Below are positions 17,544-26,154 of a DNA stretch of 64,000 bases, one piece after another. The number at the start of each line of letters is the position of its first letter. The first letter of the stretch is position 1. The notes beneath the pieces are model-generated. The model did not search any database. It saw only the letters and a program-made list of their open reading frames with translations, and was not told the origin of the DNA. The stretch is from Pseudoxanthomonas sp. CF125. GTDB taxonomy: Bacteria > Pseudomonadota > Gammaproteobacteria > Xanthomonadales > Xanthomonadaceae. A program made the position numbers and the translations under genes. The stretch spans positions 124,001 to 188,000 of the forward strand of contig NZ_FNLD01000003.1 in assembly GCF_900104085.1 (NCBI RefSeq), given 5' to 3'.

Positions 17544-19907
17544 TCAGACATAGGTGGCCTGCACCGCCACGCGCGTTCCAGCGCGCCCCGCGATGCGCAG
17601 TGCGTCACTATTTCTTCCGGCTAGCGCCGCTTCCTTGCCGTCCACCGTGGCTCCGAGCAGGCGCTTTCCCGCTGGCAAGCGCAAACTGAGCCAGATGCTA
17701 TCGGGCGCGCCGGATGGCAGGTCGACATGGCCTTCGATGCGCTGAACCTGCGCATTGGCGCGCAACTGGAAACCGACTTTTCCCCAGCGTGTGGGCGCAG
17801 CGGAAATACCGATGGTCTCGCCGCTTCCCAGCCATTCGCGCGGTAACGCCCGCGCCAGAAACAACTGCTCGCCGGCACTGTCTTCGAATACCAGCATCCA
17901 GCGCAGCAGCAGCGGAATGGTCGACTGCGCCGGCATGCAGAACAGCGGCATGCCGCCGGTGATGCCGCTCACCTCGCCCGCCGTCCAACCGCCGCGCGTG
18001 TGTACGTGATAGCGGTGTGCGTACAGGAACAGCAGGTATTCCTCGATCCGGTCCAGGCGCAGTAATTGCTGCGCATAGCCGTAGGAAATGAAACCGAGCA
18101 GGTCGCGCGCGTCCTTGCTCGGCGGCGCGATGTTGGCGACCACACCCAGGCTGGTGCCGCCGTGACCGCGTACGCAGTCGATCACCAAGTTCGCCAGATC
18201 GTCGGGCAACACATCGGCCTGCAACAGTTCGGCATAGGCGCGGTGCGGCCATCCCTGCTCACTGGGATTTTCCTGCAGCAGCGACTGGCGGAACGTCAGC
18301 TTCACGCCCGGCAGCGGGCCGATGTAAGGCGGCTTCAGATCGCGACGGACATTGGCACGCAGCGTGCGCTCGGTCTGCGCAGTCAGGCGTTGCGACCGCT
18401 GGTTCCAACGCCGCGCGGTCGCCGGTGCGTCCGCGCCGCCGATATGCGTCCACACCGGCGCGATATCGGCCAAGCCGCGCGCGGCCAACGCGCTGTTGGC
18501 GTAGTAGGGCTTCCACCACAGCGTGGGATCGGGGAACAGGCAGGCGTCGGATTCGTTCCAGCCGTGGATCAGGCCATGGCCCGGCGCATCGGATGGCAGC
18601 GCCAGGCTCTGGTCGTGCAATTCTTCCAGGATTTGCGCGGTGGCTTCTATCTTGCCGCGATGCTTGCGCAACAGCGGCGCATCGCCGGTGTAGTGCAGAT
18701 AGCGCGCCATCAGCGACAGGATCAGGCCGAACTGCCCGGTCTCCGGCCCGCGCATGTTGGGCATGCCGTCGGGCTGCACGAAATCGGTGAAGTAGCCGTC
18801 CAGTACCGCCGCGGCCTGGTCGAAGCGGCCCCACTCCAGATTGGCGTACAGCGAACTGGTGAAGGTGTCCTGGAACCCGTCGTACTCGTTACCGTAATAG
18901 TCGCGATCCACCGCGCCGTACTTGGGATAAGTACCGCCAGGACGCACTACCAGTTCACGGGCAAAAGCGAAGCGCGCCATGTCGTTCCAGCTCGGATCCG
19001 GCAGACTGGCTTCGACGGTGCCGGCAAGCAGGTCCTGCCAGTAACCTGCGAACGCCAGCAGCCCGCGATAGAAATCCTCGGCCGTCGCCCCCCCGCGCCG
19101 CGGCAGATAGTCGGGATAGCTGTGCGTGTACACCGTCTTCAGCGCCTTGCCGTTCTCCACCAGCACGGTGCGGTGCCAGGTCTGGACGATGAAACGATCC
19201 TCAGCGCGTACGTCGGCGAATATCAACAGGTCGTAGTGGCGGTTGGCCGACACCGGCATCACCTTGTGCACCGCCGGCATCCAGCCGCCCAACAGTCCTT
19301 CATGCCTGCGCTTGATCAGCGCGACTTCGCCCAACTCGGCGAAGGCATGCTCCGGCCGCCAGGTGCGGCTACGGCCATTGGGCAGGATGGGCATGGTATC
19401 GATGGCTTCGCGCGTGCCGACGAAGGTGGTCCATGGCCAACGTCCATCGTGATCCTTGGGATCCAACAGCGATGCCGGCGGCGGTGCGGCATCGCGGACC
19501 TCCTCCACCGACGGATCGCCGTTCCGCAACAAGTGGTTGGCCAGCAGGTCGGCGTCGGCCAGCGCCACGTCGGCGAGTTTCATGCCGAAATACGGCGGCT
19601 TGTCGCTGGGAAACGCCGCTTCCGTGCGCTTGCCCAGGGTCACCATGCCATCGGCGCAGACGAAACTGATCGCACCGTCCGGCGTACGCAGATCCTCGTA
19701 CACGGTCCAATCGGCGCCTTCCTCGCGGAACGCGCAGAGACGAGTGTGGCCTAGCAGCGCGCCTTCCGCCAAAGGCCGCAGCACGGGCTTGGGCAGCTTC
19801 GCAATTGCAGCGGACGCCGCTACGCTATCGGCAGAGAAGCCGACCCCGGCTACTGCGGTAGTAGCGGTCAATCCATGCTGCAGAAACCGTCTTCTGTCCA
19901 CTTCCAC
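17544..19907 (-). CDS. Tat-exported large protein, probable (alpha/alpha)-barrel glycosidase of unknown family
   Basis: About 787 residues. A Tat signal starts at VDRRRFLQHGL, with the hydrophobic part ending near SVAAS. The N-terminal third looks beta-rich. The middle and C-terminal two-thirds carry helical-hairpin features seen in six-hairpin glycosidases: EYDGFQDTFTSSLYANLEWGRFDQ, GLIHGWNESDACLFPDPTLWWKPYY and TAGEVSGITGGMPLFCMPAQ. I cannot place it in a numbered GH family. The GTG at 19907 is chosen because GGGAG precedes it and the Tat motif falls near residue 5; the GTG at 19952 would make the n-region too long. It has its own upstream gap with a palindromic operator. Confidence 0.75.
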   Translation of the reverse strand: MEVDRRRFLQHGLTATTAVAGVGFSADSVAASAAIAKLPKPVLRPLAEGALLGHTRLCAFREEGADWTVYEDLRTPDGAISFVCADGMVTLGKRTEAAFPSDKPPYFGMKLADVALADADLLANHLLRNGDPSVEEVRDAAPPPASLLDPKDHDGRWPWTTFVGTREAIDTMPILPNGRSRTWRPEHAFAELGEVALIKRRHEGLLGGWMPAVHKVMPVSANRHYDLLIFADVRAEDRFIVQTWHRTVLVENGKALKTVYTHSYPDYLPRRGGATAEDFYRGLLAFAGYWQDLLAGTVEASLPDPSWNDMARFAFARELVVRPGGTYPKYGAVDRDYYGNEYDGFQDTFTSSLYANLEWGRFDQAAAVLDGYFTDFVQPDGMPNMRGPETGQFGLILSLMARYLHYTGDAPLLRKHRGKIEATAQILEELHDQSLALPSDAPGHGLIHGWNESDACLFPDPTLWWKPYYANSALAARGLADIAPVWTHIGGADAPATARRWNQRSQRLTAQTERTLRANVRRDLKPPYIGPLPGVKLTFRQSLLQENPSEQGWPHRAYAELLQADVLPDDLANLVIDCVRGHGGTSLGVVANIAPPSKDARDLLGFISYGYAQQLLRLDRIEEYLLFLYAHRYHVHTRGGWTAGEVSGITGGMPLFCMPAQSTIPLLLRWMLVFEDSAGEQLFLARALPREWLGSGETIGISAAPTRWGKVGFQLRANAQVQRIEGHVDLPSGAPDSIWLSLRLPAGKRLLGATVDGKEAALAGRNSDALRIAGRAGTRVAVQATYV

Positions 19908-19985
19908 GCTCCCGAACTTCCATCCGATATCCGGCCATGCTGCGGCAAGCACCTGGCAGTGTCTTGTTCGCTACCTGGCGCATAC

Positions 19986-20001
19986 GTGCGGAATTCCGCA
20001 C
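19986..20001. promoter_or_regulatory. Perfect 16-bp palindrome, candidate operator
   Basis: GTGCGGAATTCCGCAC is a perfect palindrome 79 bases upstream of the GTG at 19907, in the 114-base gap behind the GH35-like gene. Read in the direction of the gene it is followed directly by TATGCG, which could be a -10 element. The same core (TGCGGAAWTCCGCA) lies in the promoter of the hydroxyproline operon at 32313-32328. Confidence 0.65.
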
Positions 20002-20021
20002 AGCTAAAAAAAGACATTGGA

Positions 20022-21614
20022 TCAGTAAGTGCCCACGGTGACCTTCAGCACGTACGGATCGCGAGCGCGGAAATTGAGCCCGTAATCCGTCTCATCGCCG
20101 TTCAACCAGCGCACGGTCTGCCATTTCCCGTCCACGTAGCGGCCCTGCTCGACCTTCAGCAATTGCCCGTATCTGCCGTCGGCAGCGTCGCGCTGGAATT
20201 CCACTCGTCCCTGGAATCCGGTAACCAGGAACACCTCGGGTTCCAGTTGGACCACCAGCACGCGACCGGCGTGGTCGGACGTGCCCGGCAGGATCGCCGG
20301 CGCATCGCCCCACATCGGCGCGCCGAACGAAACGCGGGCCTGCCAGGGACCGAAGCGCAGGTCTTGCTGCGGAGTACCCGGCTTTTCCACCGCCGCCTGC
20401 AAGCGTCCTTCGAACGCGGCGCTGGCCAACATCCTCTGCATCGGCGTCAGCAACCCGAAGGCGGCGGCGTACGCTTCGGTCGCCGCGCGGTTCTCCGGCG
20501 TGTCTTCGTTGCCATCGATGCCGAACACCGAGAAGCCCAATCCACCTTTTTCCAACACATAGAAGTGATACGGCGCGGTTGCGGCCTCGAAACCGGTTTC
20601 CGAAACCCAGGCCGGGTTGTCCGGCCGCGCGTATTGGTCGACGACCTTGGTGTACTCGTTGTAGTCGCTGGTGTAGATGTCGGTGCCGATGAAGTCGATC
20701 GACGGCGTGACCGCGCGCCACAGATCGAACACGTTCCAGGTCGCGCCGCCGCTGGGATAATCCAAGCCCGGGTGGATCTTGCCCTTGTAGCGCAACCATG
20801 TGTTCACATAGAGCGGCAACGGATATTCGGCCTTGCCGGCGGCTGCCACCTGTTCGATGTAGACAGCGTTGGCATAGGCGCTGAACGCCTCGGCGGCGCC
20901 GGGGCCGAAGACTTCGGTCCAGGTACCGGCAGGCTTGGACAGCGCGCGGGCGACTGCTTCGGGTACTTGTTCGCGGAATGCGCGCTCGCCGGCTTCGCCA
21001 TGGTCGCGCACGGTGCCGATCGCACCCGGCTCGTTCTGCACCTGTACTAGGATGACGGTGTAGGTACCCTCGTCCACCTTGCGCAGATGGCGCATCAACG
21101 CGGCGAAAGCGTGGCTGTCGGCGTCCCGGTTGGCCTGCGCGTGCGGCGAGAGAACATCCACCGGTGCGCCGTTGGCATCGAGCATGCGCGGATACGTTGC
21201 GCGGTCTCGCTTGATCCAGTCCGGTACGTAATGCATCTGGCCGTTCTTCCAGGTGCCGAACCACAGCAACGCAAGGCGCAGGCCGCGCGCACGCGCCTGC
21301 GCGATCAACGCATCGACGTTGGTGTAGTCGTAGCGGCCGGGCTCCGGCTCGAACTGTTCCCAGTACACCGGCGCTTCCACCGTGTTGGCGTGCAGCGCCT
21401 CCGCCTGCTCCAGCGCCTGCGGCAGCACTTGCGGCCATGCGCTTGAGTTGTGCAGTTGCGCCGCCATGATGCTGTACGGCGCGCCGTCGACGAACAAGGC
21501 GTGGCGCCCGTTTTCGCTGACATAGCGCGGCATCTCGCGCGTGGCCGCATGCGCGGCCATGCTCAGCAACAAGCTCAGCGTTGCCGCCAGCCAGGCAGCG
21601 CAGCGCCGCCTCAC
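20022..21614 (-). CDS. Exported GH35/GH42-like beta-galactosidase
   Basis: 530 residues with a signal peptide (1-24, ending AAHA). The TIM-barrel has the GH-A clan layout: APVYWEQFEPEPGRYDY early, the acid/base motif QNEPG at 193-197 (Glu195) and the probable nucleophile Glu339 in VSETGFE. A beta-rich C-terminal domain follows. Enzymes of this type remove non-reducing beta-galactose. The GTG start overlaps the stop of the amino-acid permease (GTGA), so a sugar hydrolase is translationally coupled to an amino-acid transporter, which suggests a glycosylated peptide as the common substrate. The family call is by motif and could be a GH35-related DUF5597-type enzyme. Confidence 0.85.
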   Translation of the reverse strand: MRRRCAAWLAATLSLLLSMAAHAATREMPRYVSENGRHALFVDGAPYSIMAAQLHNSSAWPQVLPQALEQAEALHANTVEAPVYWEQFEPEPGRYDYTNVDALIAQARARGLRLALLWFGTWKNGQMHYVPDWIKRDRATYPRMLDANGAPVDVLSPHAQANRDADSHAFAALMRHLRKVDEGTYTVILVQVQNEPGAIGTVRDHGEAGERAFREQVPEAVARALSKPAGTWTEVFGPGAAEAFSAYANAVYIEQVAAAGKAEYPLPLYVNTWLRYKGKIHPGLDYPSGGATWNVFDLWRAVTPSIDFIGTDIYTSDYNEYTKVVDQYARPDNPAWVSETGFEAATAPYHFYVLEKGGLGFSVFGIDGNEDTPENRAATEAYAAAFGLLTPMQRMLASAAFEGRLQAAVEKPGTPQQDLRFGPWQARVSFGAPMWGDAPAILPGTSDHAGRVLVVQLEPEVFLVTGFQGRVEFQRDAADGRYGQLLKVEQGRYVDGKWQTVRWLNGDETDYGLNFRARDPYVLKVTVGTY

Positions 21615-23026
21615 GTCACCGGCTCCGGCCGCCCGGCAAGCTTGCTGTGGCGGATGCCATAGGCGAAATAGACCACGCAGCCGATGCCCAGCCAGATCAG
21701 GAAGCGCTCATAGGTGATCGTCGGCAGGCCCCAGATCAGCCATGCGGAAAAGCCGATGCCGATCAGCGGCACCAATGGCACCAGCGGGGTACGGAACGGC
21801 CGCTGCAACTCGGGCCGCTTCCAGCGCAGCACCATCACTGAAGAGCAGATCACGATGAAGGCGCCAAGTACGCCGATGTTGACCAGCTTGGCCAGTTCGT
21901 CCAGCGGGAAGAAGCCAGCGGCGACCGCGGTGACCAGGCCGATCAGCACGGTGGTGCGATGCGGCGTGCGCCAAGTCGGATGCACTTTGGCGAACCAACC
22001 CGGCAGCAGACCGTCGCGCGACAGGGCGAACCAGATCCGCGCCCCGGCCAGCAGGTTGGCGAAGATCACGCTGGTGATGCCGCAGATCGACGCCAGCGAG
22101 ATGGCGATCATCACCTTGGGTTGGCCGATGGCGGTGAAGGCATGGGCCACCGGCGCGTCGTTGTCGAGCGTGGTGTACGGCACGATCCCGGTCAGCACCA
22201 GGCAGATGGCGAAATACAGGATCATCGCGATGCTCAGCGACAGGATCACCGCACGAGGCAGATCGCGCTGCGGATTGATCGCTTCCTCGGCGGCGGTAGT
22301 CATCATCTCGTAGCCGAACACGGCGAAGAAAACCACCGCCGCACCCGTGACCACGCCGTGCATGCCGAACGGCATGAAGGGATGCCAGCGCGCCGGATCG
22401 ACGAAGGCGACGCCGGCCGCCACGATCAGTACCGCCGCGCCGATCTTGATCGCTACGATCAGCATATTGAAACGCGCGCCCCACTCCATCCGCATCGCCA
22501 ACAAGGCGGTGATCAGCACCGAGATCAACACTGCCGGCAGATTGATGAAGCGGCCGGGCGCCGTGCCGTAGGCGCCTTGCGCCCATAGGGGCAAGTGCAC
22601 GCCGCCGGCGTCGAGCAGCGCCTGCACATAGCCCGACCAACCCACCGCCACCACCGCCGCGATCAGCGCGAATTCCAGCAACAGATCCCAACCGATCATC
22701 CAACCGGCAAACTCGCCCAGCACCGCGTAGCCGTAGGTATAGGCACTTCCGCTGACCGGAATCAGCCCAGCGAATTCGGCGTAGCACAGTGCCGCCGCCG
22801 CACTGGCGATGCCGGCGATCAGGAACGACAGCACCACCGCCGGTCCGGCCTGGGTCGCGGCGACGGTACCGGTCAGCACGAAGATGCCGACGCCGATGAT
22901 TCCGCCCAGACCGATCGCGGTCAGCTGCCATAACCCGAGTACGCGGCGCAACTCTCCTCGGCTCCGCACTTCGGTCTGCATCGTCTCCACGGATTTCCGG
23001 CGGATCATGTCGTTCAGCAAGCCCAT
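21611..23026 (-). CDS. APC-superfamily amino-acid permease
   Basis: 471 residues and twelve hydrophobic segments. The first contains the APC signature GLGGIIGVGIFVLTG; the second region has AGIASAAAALCYAEFAGLIPVSGSAYTY, typical of the cationic amino-acid transporter branch. It sits at the inner membrane and uses ion symport. Within the hydroxyproline operon it is the natural candidate for uptake of hydroxyproline, proline or small peptides; that substrate is inferred from context. Its stop overlaps the GH35-like start, and it follows the DUF885 gene after 55 bases. Confidence 0.92.
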   Translation of the reverse strand: MGLLNDMIRRKSVETMQTEVRSRGELRRVLGLWQLTAIGLGGIIGVGIFVLTGTVAATQAGPAVVLSFLIAGIASAAAALCYAEFAGLIPVSGSAYTYGYAVLGEFAGWMIGWDLLLEFALIAAVVAVGWSGYVQALLDAGGVHLPLWAQGAYGTAPGRFINLPAVLISVLITALLAMRMEWGARFNMLIVAIKIGAAVLIVAAGVAFVDPARWHPFMPFGMHGVVTGAAVVFFAVFGYEMMTTAAEEAINPQRDLPRAVILSLSIAMILYFAICLVLTGIVPYTTLDNDAPVAHAFTAIGQPKVMIAISLASICGITSVIFANLLAGARIWFALSRDGLLPGWFAKVHPTWRTPHRTTVLIGLVTAVAAGFFPLDELAKLVNIGVLGAFIVICSSVMVLRWKRPELQRPFRTPLVPLVPLIGIGFSAWLIWGLPTITYERFLIWLGIGCVVYFAYGIRHSKLAGRPEPVT

Positions 23027-23081
23027 AGCGTTCTCTCTCGGTTAGGCCGTCCTGGCGGTGGAAATGCGGTGTGCCTGAAAT

Positions 23082-24851
23082 CTATTTCTTGTCCTTCTCC
23101 GGCCAGGGCGACTTGCCGCCTTCGGCGATGAAGCGATCGATGCGCTGTTCGAGCACCGGCAACGGCACCGAACCCTGGGCCAGTACCGCATCGTGGAAGT
23201 TGCGCAGGTCGAACTTGCCGCCAAGCGCCCGCTCGGCTTTTTCACGCAGCCGCAGAATGGTCAGTTCGCCCAGGTAATAGGACAGCGCTTGTCCGGGCCA
23301 GGCGATGTAGCGGTCCACTTCGGTGGTGACCTCGTGCTCGCTCAACGCGGTGTTGTCGCGCAGGAACGCCAGCGCCTGTTCGCGACTCCAGCCGAGGTGG
23401 TGCACGCCGGTGTCGATCACCAGCCGCGCCGCGCGCCACATTTGATAGGTCAGGTAGCCGAAACGGTCGTAGGGCGTGTCGTACATGCCCATTTCGATGC
23501 CCAGGTATTCGGAGTACAGCGCCCAGCCCTCGCCGTACGCGGAGATGTAGGCGTAGCGGCGGAAATCAGGCATCGCGTCCTGCTCCGCGGCCAGCGACAT
23601 CTGCAGCGAATGCCCAGGCGAGGATTCATGCAGGGTCAGCGCGGTGAGGTTGTAAAGCGGCCGCGACGGCAGATTGTAGGTGTTGACCAGGTAGGTGGTC
23701 GGCCCGCCACGACCGCCGGTGTAGAACGGCGCCAGGTCGGGCGGCACCGGCTCGATCGCGAAGCGCTGACGCGGCAGACGGCCGACGTACTCGCCGATCT
23801 TTCCGTCCACGCGCTTGGCGATCCAGGCGGCGCGCATCAACAGTTCTTCGCCGGTCTTCGGATAGAACTTCGGATCGGTGCGCAGATAATGCAGGAAATC
23901 GGCGAAGTCGCCCTTGAAGCCGACCTGCGCGATCACCTCATCCATTTCCGCGCGCAACCGGGCCACTTCCTTCAGTCCCAGCGCATGGATTTCGTCCGCG
24001 CTCATGTCCAGCGTGGTGAATTCGCGGATCTGCGCCTGGTAGTAGGCTTCGCCGTCGGGCATGGACCGGGCCGCCAGGCTAGTGCGCGCCTGCGGGGTGT
24101 ATTCCTGGCGGATGAAGGCCAGCAGCTTGGAATAGGCAGGGACCACCTTGGTTTCGATCGTTTGCAACGCTTGTTCGCGCAATTGCGCCTGTTCGGTGGC
24201 GGAAATTACAGACGGCATCCGCTTGAACGGTGTGTAGAACAGGTTGGCTTCGCCCTTGGCGTCGATCACTTCGGCGATGGACTGATCGCGCCCTTTAAGC
24301 GTCACTTGCGGCACGCTGAAACCGCGCGCCAGGCCGGCGCGCATGTTGTCGATCTGTTCGTCGAAATAGCGCGGAATGTCGGCCAGCTGCGCCAGATAGG
24401 ATCGATAGCTTTCGGCGTCGCGCAGCGGCTTGCGTGCCGTGAAACCCAGGTTGGTCCAGAAAGCGCTGTCGCTGTTGAACGGCATTTCCCAGGCGTGGAA
24501 CCGTTGCTGGCCGAGCAGCACTTCTATCTGGTTGCGATAGACCTGATGGTTCACCTGTTCCTGCTCCGAGAGCGCCGAAAGCGGAATGGCATCGAGTTGC
24601 CGCAGTACGTCCTGCCAGTAACGCGTACGCTCGGCCTGGGTAGCAGGATCTACTTTCGGCAGGTGGTCTGCCGTCTTTCCCTCGCTGTCTTCGTCGTCGG
24701 CGCCGGCGAACTGCGTTTGCCGCCAGTCCCATTCGCGCTCGTACAGCGTCTTGAAGCGCTCGGCTGGGGCCGCAGAGGATGCGGCGGCCGCGACATTGCC
24801 GCCCATCGTCATGCCTGCGAGCAAGACAAAGCCGAGCAAGAGCCTGTTCAT
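23082..24851 (-). CDS. DUF885-family exported metallopeptidase
   Basis: 589 residues. A signal peptide (1-24, ending VAAAA) indicates the periplasm. The family metal-binding motif HESSPGH is at 408-414 (two His plus Glu), followed by an EGWALYSEYLG segment that supplies the downstream Glu ligands. DUF885 proteins are related to M32-type carboxypeptidases and behave as di/tripeptide-active peptidases where studied. Start ATG 24851 gives a normal signal peptide; an upstream ATG would add a basic 30-residue extension. Between an M24 peptidase and a permease, it probably trims imported glycopeptide fragments. Confidence 0.85.
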   Translation of the reverse strand: MNRLLLGFVLLAGMTMGGNVAAAASSAAPAERFKTLYEREWDWRQTQFAGADDEDSEGKTADHLPKVDPATQAERTRYWQDVLRQLDAIPLSALSEQEQVNHQVYRNQIEVLLGQQRFHAWEMPFNSDSAFWTNLGFTARKPLRDAESYRSYLAQLADIPRYFDEQIDNMRAGLARGFSVPQVTLKGRDQSIAEVIDAKGEANLFYTPFKRMPSVISATEQAQLREQALQTIETKVVPAYSKLLAFIRQEYTPQARTSLAARSMPDGEAYYQAQIREFTTLDMSADEIHALGLKEVARLRAEMDEVIAQVGFKGDFADFLHYLRTDPKFYPKTGEELLMRAAWIAKRVDGKIGEYVGRLPRQRFAIEPVPPDLAPFYTGGRGGPTTYLVNTYNLPSRPLYNLTALTLHESSPGHSLQMSLAAEQDAMPDFRRYAYISAYGEGWALYSEYLGIEMGMYDTPYDRFGYLTYQMWRAARLVIDTGVHHLGWSREQALAFLRDNTALSEHEVTTEVDRYIAWPGQALSYYLGELTILRLREKAERALGGKFDLRNFHDAVLAQGSVPLPVLEQRIDRFIAEGGKSPWPEKDKK

Positions 24852-24945
24852 GAGAATGCCCCGCTGGTTTTCGTCGCGTTCAGTGCGATGCGTGAACAGA
24901 GAGAGAATCGACTTCATCGCACGCGCTCCAGGAAGCATCACAAGA

Positions 24946-26154
24946 TCAAAGGAATGGCCGGTCGATCGCCGGCGACGGCGGGGTGAACCACGCCGCGCCG
25001 TCTTCGGTCACATGGAAGTGATCTTCCAGGCGCACACCAAAACGGCCCGGCACGACGATCATCGGCTCGTTGCTGCAGCACATACCCGGCATCAATAGCG
25101 TCGTATTGCCGCGCACCAGGTACGGCGTTTCGTGGATGCTCATACCACAACCGTGACCGGTGCGATGAGGCAAGCCCGGCAATCGGTAGTCCGGACCCAG
25201 GCCAGCGCGTTCGAGCACATCGCGTGCGGCGCGGTCCACCGAATCGCAGGTAACGCCGGGCCGCACGGCGGCGAACGCCGCCTGTTGCGCGGCCTGCTCC
25301 AGGTTCCATATCCGCTGCTGGTCGGCATCGGCGCGGCCGAAGATCCAGGTCCGGGTGATGTCGGAGTGGTAGCCCTGTACGGTGCAGCCGGTGTCGATCA
25401 ACACCAGCTCGCCTTCGCGCAGATGCTGTACACCGGGGATGCCGTGCGGAAAAGCGGTGGCATGGCCGAACTGGACGATGCAGAAGGTGGAACCGTTGTC
25501 GGCGCCGAGCGCACGATGCGCGGTGTCGATGAAGCGCACCAGCTCGTCGGTGCCGATGCCTTCGCGCGCCAGTCCCGCAGCCAGGCGATGCACGTGCAGA
25601 CTCATGTCGCAGGCCTGCTGCATCAGCGCCAGTTCGGCCGGAGATTTGCGCATGCGGCAGCCATCGACGATGGCGCTCGCATCGACGACATTGGACGCGC
25701 CGAGATGGCCGCCCAGACCGACGGAAATCACGAAAGCCGCCCCTGGATCCAGCGCCAGCGTGCGCGCGCCGCGCTCGCGCATGGTTTGCGCCACCAGCGC
25801 GTACGGGTCCTCATGTTCTTCCCACAACCGCTTCTCGACCGGAATCTTCAGCACCGCGTCGAGCGATCCTTCCTCGAACGCCGGGCAGATCAGCACCGGA
25901 TCGCCGGACTGCGTCAGCAGCATCGCCACCAGCCGCTCGCTGGCGCCCCAGGGCACGCCGGCGAAATAGCGCAGCGATGCGCCGGCGCCGATCAGCAGCG
26001 CGTCCGCATTCTGCGCGCGCAACAGACCGCGTGCCTGTTCCAGTCGCCGCTGGTATTCGGCGGACTGGATTGGCGGCGCACGATCCGGCCAGGGCGCGAG
26101 CTGCGCCATCGCTTGCTCCCGCGTCAGGCCGCCGATCTGCGCGGGGCCGCTCAT
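24946..26154 (-). CDS. M24-family Xaa-Pro peptidase
   Basis: 402 residues without signal peptide, so cytoplasmic. It has the creatinase N-domain, then the pita-bread fold with the five M24 metal ligands: Asp in LIDTGCTVQG, Asp in YHSDITRTW, His in HGCGMSIHE, Glu in CSNEPMIV and Glu in VRLEDHF. Such enzymes cleave Xaa-Pro bonds and often accept hydroxyproline, which fits an operon for imino-acid peptides. The ATG overlaps the stop of the aldehyde dehydrogenase (ATGA). A longer in-frame extension upstream lies inside the dehydrogenase gene and is not real. Confidence 0.92.
   Translation of the reverse strand: MSGPAQIGGLTREQAMAQLAPWPDRAPPIQSAEYQRRLEQARGLLRAQNADALLIGAGASLRYFAGVPWGASERLVAMLLTQSGDPVLICPAFEEGSLDAVLKIPVEKRLWEEHEDPYALVAQTMRERGARTLALDPGAAFVISVGLGGHLGASNVVDASAIVDGCRMRKSPAELALMQQACDMSLHVHRLAAGLAREGIGTDELVRFIDTAHRALGADNGSTFCIVQFGHATAFPHGIPGVQHLREGELVLIDTGCTVQGYHSDITRTWIFGRADADQQRIWNLEQAAQQAAFAAVRPGVTCDSVDRAARDVLERAGLGPDYRLPGLPHRTGHGCGMSIHETPYLVRGNTTLLMPGMCCSNEPMIVVPGRFGVRLEDHFHVTEDGAAWFTPPSPAIDRPFL

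Noticed and set aside
18066-19754. 562-codon plus-strand frame
   Set aside because: Antisense shadow of the Tat-exported protein; Arg/Gln-rich composition typical of high-GC shadows.
23193-24986. 597-codon plus-strand frame
   Set aside because: Antisense shadow of the DUF885 peptidase gene, which has the HESSPGH motif.
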